This document shows, piece after piece, positions 4,153 to 7,109 of a DNA stretch of 7,109 bases. Position numbers and translations under genes: made by a program. This stretch comes from Chitinophagaceae bacterium (GTDB taxonomy: Bacteria > Bacteroidota > Bacteroidia > Chitinophagales > Chitinophagaceae): NCBI GenBank assembly GCA_025924755.1, contig JAICHT010000188.1, positions 1 to 7,109 on the forward strand. The letters are read 5' to 3'. The first letter of the stretch is position 1. Every line of letters starts with the position of its first letter. Under the pieces are notes generated by a model. That model saw nothing but the letters and a program-made list of their open reading frames with translations, did no database searches and was not told the DNA's origin.

Positions 4153-6669
4153 ATGCAAAGAAAGTTGCTTGTATTATTTTCCGTATGCCTGATTACTTTG
4201 CTGACCCAAGCCCAACCCAAAGTTCTGCAGGCCACCAAAACCGTACAACCTCCAAAGATTGACGGTAATTTAGATGATATGGCCTGGCAGGAAGCCCCGG
4301 TAGCTACTGATTTTATTCAGAATTTTCCAGCATATGGTTTTCCCGCTTCTGCTAATACAGAGGTAAAGATTTTATACGATGACAATGCCGTTTATATTGG
4401 TGCTTATATGCATGATAATCCGGCACTCATTCGCCGGCAACTCACAGAAAGAGATAGTGAACTCAATGCCAATGTAGATTACTTCTCTGTTTTTTTTGAT
4501 ACCTATAACGATCAGCAAAACGGGTTTCAATTTTCAGTAACAGCTACCAATGTACAATCGGACGGAAAGTTAACTGGCCTTTCCTACAATGCTAATGGTG
4601 ATTATACTGATAAATCGTGGGATGCTGTCTGGCAAAGCAAAACCAGTATCCGCAGCGATGGATGGGTTGCCGAAATGCGAATCCCATATCTTTCCCTTCG
4701 TTTTAGCAAAAACGATGTTCAAACATGGGGTTTGCAGTTTCTGCGGTATATACGCCGCAATTCGGAAAGCTCGTTTTGGAATACGGTTAACCCTAATGAT
4801 AATGGCTTTGTCAACCAGTTTGGTAAATATGGCAGCCTGCTACATATAGATCCTCCACTGAGGTTAAGTTTGTCGCCCTACCTTTCTACCGGTATACGCT
4901 TTGTGCCCAACGAAAATGCAAATAAAGGACAATGGTTACGCAGCGGTGGCTTAGATATAAAATATGGCATTAATGAAAGCTTTACTCTCGATGCTTCAAT
5001 AATACCCGACTATGGACAGGTAATTTCGGATGATGTGGTGACCAACTTATCGCCTTACGAAACAAAATTTCAAGACAACCGTCCTTTTTTTACTGAAGGC
5101 ACTGAACTGTTTAATAAGGCGGGGTTGTTTTATTCCAGAAGGATAGGAGCTACACCCTCCGGTTATTACCCCGTGAAGGACCTGGCCACTCATACTACCA
5201 ATTACAGTATTGTAGAAAATCCATCAGTAACCCAGTTATACAATGCCTTTAAGTTTTCCGGCCGTACGCAACATAAATTAGGTATCGGGGTTTTCAACAG
5301 CATCACAGCACCTTCCTATGCACACGTATATGATAATACTACAGGTAAAGATTCCACTATCGGCACCGAACCTATGGCCAATTATAACATTATCGTATTA
5401 GACCAGGCTTTAAAAAACAGATCGTACATCACTTTTACCAATACTAATGTAATCCGGAAAGGTACAGGGCGGAATGCCAACGTTACCAGTATTGATTTTG
5501 CTTTTTATGATAAAACAAATACGTATTCTGTTTCGGGTGCATCCAAGTATAGTGCTATTATGGGATATACGCCATACAACGGCTCTATCAATTTAATAAC
5601 TGATACCATCAGCAGAAATGGAAGTTTATATGTAAAGCCTTATAGTGGATTTAACAACCGATTGAAGGTTGGAAAAGTAAGCGGCAAGGTGCAGTATTTT
5701 CTTTCCGGCAATGTACTATCCAACACATACGACCCCAATGATATCGGGTACCTGGCCACCGCCAATAAAGTAACCTATACCGGTAATATCAGCTACAACC
5801 AGTTTAACCCCATTGCCCATTTTATCAATTATAATTACAGCCTGAATGTGAATTATATATGGCTTTACAAGCCTTATGCGTTTTCGAATATTGATATATC
5901 TGCCAACGCTTTTTGGTTGTTTAAAAACATGTGGAATGTAAGCCTTACCGGGGGCGTGTACCCTTATGGTCAAAAAGATTATTTTGAATTGCGGACGCCG
6001 GGACGTTTTCTAAAATTGCCTTGGTTTTATTATTCCTACTTAAGCGGCAGTTCGGATAGCCGTAAACAACTTTTTGTAAATTATAATCTGGAATATGCAA
6101 AGGGACTGATATTAAACCATCCCTATAGCCGTGCTGATGTGGCGCTCCGTTACCGGTTTAGCAACCGCTTTACATTAAGCATGGAAGTAGACCGGCGACA
6201 CGATCAGGGACAGATTGGATATGCGTTTTTACGGGAGGCCAATGGAGATCCGATAATTGGATTCCGGTCGTATAAAGATTTTACCACACTGCTTGATGGC
6301 AACTATGGTTTTGCACCGCGCATGAACTTATCCGTTAGATTGCGGCATTATTGGAGTAATGTGCATTATTTAAGTTTTCATGATGTAACGGCCGATGGAA
6401 ATTACACCGACCGTGCTTTTTATCCGAACCAGGATCAAAACTTTAATGCATTTAATATAGACGCATTCTTTACATGGGATTTTAGACCGGGCAGCCGCAT
6501 TGTAGTTGGATGGAAAAATTGGCTGGGAACGGATAATATTATTAATGCCTATACCTACAAATATTATCTCAATAATTTCCAACACACTTTTGATCTTCCC
6601 CATGCCAATGAACTTACGCTTCGGTTTATCTATTTTTTAGATTATAACCAACTCCGGCATAAACTTTAA
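4153..6669 (+). CDS. secreted CBM9-like/DUF5916 protein, probably outer-membrane
   Basis: The frame is open from a GTG at 4105, but ATG 4153 is preferred. It begins a typical Sec signal peptide (MQRK, a hydrophobic core, then LLTQA with cleavage likely after Ala20), whereas the GTG lies in the loop of a terminator-like hairpin. The mature part of the 838-residue protein begins with a CBM9/DOMON-like beta-sandwich at about residues 33-225 (KIDGNLDDMAWQEA, VKILYDDNAVYIGAY, VDYFSVFFDTYND, WVAEMRIPYLSLRF). A DUF5916 region fills the rest; its hallmark is at about 268-332 (DIKYGINESFTLDASIIPDYGQ, DNRPFFTEG, FYSRRIG). The remainder is rich in alternating aromatic and polar residues, as in a beta-barrel. 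The function of DUF5916 proteins is not established; carbohydrate binding or envelope transport is inference. It ends next to the deacetylase gene, tail to tail. Confidence 0.9.
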   Translation: MQRKLLVLFSVCLITLLTQAQPKVLQATKTVQPPKIDGNLDDMAWQEAPVATDFIQNFPAYGFPASANTEVKILYDDNAVYIGAYMHDNPALIRRQLTERDSELNANVDYFSVFFDTYNDQQNGFQFSVTATNVQSDGKLTGLSYNANGDYTDKSWDAVWQSKTSIRSDGWVAEMRIPYLSLRFSKNDVQTWGLQFLRYIRRNSESSFWNTVNPNDNGFVNQFGKYGSLLHIDPPLRLSLSPYLSTGIRFVPNENANKGQWLRSGGLDIKYGINESFTLDASIIPDYGQVISDDVVTNLSPYETKFQDNRPFFTEGTELFNKAGLFYSRRIGATPSGYYPVKDLATHTTNYSIVENPSVTQLYNAFKFSGRTQHKLGIGVFNSITAPSYAHVYDNTTGKDSTIGTEPMANYNIIVLDQALKNRSYITFTNTNVIRKGTGRNANVTSIDFAFYDKTNTYSVSGASKYSAIMGYTPYNGSINLITDTISRNGSLYVKPYSGFNNRLKVGKVSGKVQYFLSGNVLSNTYDPNDIGYLATANKVTYTGNISYNQFNPIAHFINYNYSLNVNYIWLYKPYAFSNIDISANAFWLFKNMWNVSLTGGVYPYGQKDYFELRTPGRFLKLPWFYYSYLSGSSDSRKQLFVNYNLEYAKGLILNHPYSRADVALRYRFSNRFTLSMEVDRRHDQGQIGYAFLREANGDPIIGFRSYKDFTTLLDGNYGFAPRMNLSVRLRHYWSNVHYLSFHDVTADGNYTDRAFYPNQDQNFNAFNIDAFFTWDFRPGSRIVVGWKNWLGTDNIINAYTYKYYLNNFQHTFDLPHANELTLRFIYFLDYNQLRHKL

Positions 6670-7109
6670 TTACAACCCAAAAATATCTTTTGCCAGCCGG
6701 AACGTATTGCAATGCGCTTCAATAATAGTTTTTATGTCGGGAGAATAACCGCCACCCATTGCAACGGTACAGGGTAGGTTGTTTTTATTTAAAAGTGTAA
6801 AAACCATTTCATCGCGCTTTTTGCAGCCTTCAATAGTTACTTTTAATTTTCCGAATTTATCGGTTTCCAGGACGTCCACTCCCGACAAATAAAAAACAAA
6901 ATCTGGCTTTGCTTTTTTGAGTAGCCCCGGAAGTGCGTCAGCTAACAATTGCAGGTAAATTTTATCATCTGTACCATCTGATAGTTCTATATCCCAATTA
7001 CTTTTTTCTTTGTGAAATGGGTAGTTGTGTTTGCCATGCATACTGAACGTAAAAACATCCGGATTGTTTTCAAAAATTTTTGCGGTACCGTTGCCCTGGT
7101 GCACATCTA
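6670..7109 (-). CDS. class IV (HDAC11-like) histone deacetylase family protein, 5' end outside the window
   Basis: Only the C-terminal 145 residues are visible; the frame stays open to the right edge, so the N-terminal half lies beyond it. The family is the zinc-dependent arginase/deacetylase fold, which removes acetyl groups from lysine or small acetylated amines. Counting from the first full codon (Asp), DVHQGNGT at 1-8 supplies zinc ligands Asp1 and His3, SGVDVLETD at 75-83 supplies the third ligand Asp78, and MGGGY at 117-121 supplies the catalytic Tyr. The combination of HQGNG, VLE-D-G-L and KRDE-VF resembles eukaryotic HDAC11 (class IV) more than class I or AcuC enzymes. The GTG at 7104 encodes Val within the catalytic motif and is not a start. 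The stop codon abuts the stop of the DUF5916 gene on the other strand. The bacterial substrate is unknown. Confidence 0.9.
   Translation of the reverse strand, partial: DVHQGNGTAKIFENNPDVFTFSMHGKHNYPFHKEKSNWDIELSDGTDDKIYLQLLADALPGLLKKAKPDFVFYLSGVDVLETDKFGKLKVTIEGCKKRDEMVFTLLNKNNLPCTVAMGGGYSPDIKTIIEAHCNTFRLAKDIFGL

Noticed and set aside
5716..5973. Minus-strand open frame inside the DUF5916 gene
   Set aside because: It is the antisense shadow of a well-supported gene, with no recognisable domain or promoter.

Overview
The window looks like chromosomal DNA of a member of the Bacteroidota, most likely close to the Chitinophagaceae. The grounds are an S24/XRE regulator, a DUF5916 outer-membrane-type protein, a small DUF6728-like membrane protein and a surE - membrane protein - lpxB arrangement, all of the kind seen in that phylum. 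In addition, the start sites lack clear Shine-Dalgarno sequences, and several upstream regions carry matches to the Bacteroidota promoter (TTTG near -33, TAnnTTTG near -7). Assignments rest on reading motifs by eye; no database search was possible.

Layout. Positions 1 to about 500 are AT-rich and hold no intact gene. One frame (about 79-339) reads like a decayed protein gene interrupted by TAA/TAG codons. A short orphan ORF follows (501-704, doubtful), then a 55-residue membrane protein gene on the plus strand (764-931) whose 3' end overlaps the 3' end of lpxB. On the minus strand, surE (3205-2405), a three-helix membrane protein (2442-2128, overlapping surE by 38 bp) and lpxB (2030-915) run in the same direction and probably form a loose operon. 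It joins a nucleotidase with the lipid A disaccharide synthase of outer-membrane biogenesis.

Divergent from surE is a LexA/phage-repressor-like regulator (3318-4067). It has an N-terminal XRE helix-turn-helix and a C-terminal S24 domain that keeps the Ser/Lys dyad and an Ala-Gly bond in the LexA cleavage position. Two copies of a 14-bp dyad-symmetric sequence just upstream of its start are good candidates for its own operator. After a terminator-like hairpin comes a large secreted protein (4153-6669) with a CBM9/DOMON-like N-terminal domain and a DUF5916 barrel-like region. It meets tail to tail, with no spacer, a class IV (HDAC11-like) deacetylase gene that runs off the right edge of the window.

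Most of the window is ordinary housekeeping and envelope content. The items most worth a second look are the tandem operator with its self-cleaving-type regulator, the decayed or recoded frame at the left end, and the two uncharacterised small membrane proteins tied to surE/lpxB. I see no mobile element, CRISPR array, tRNA or rRNA.
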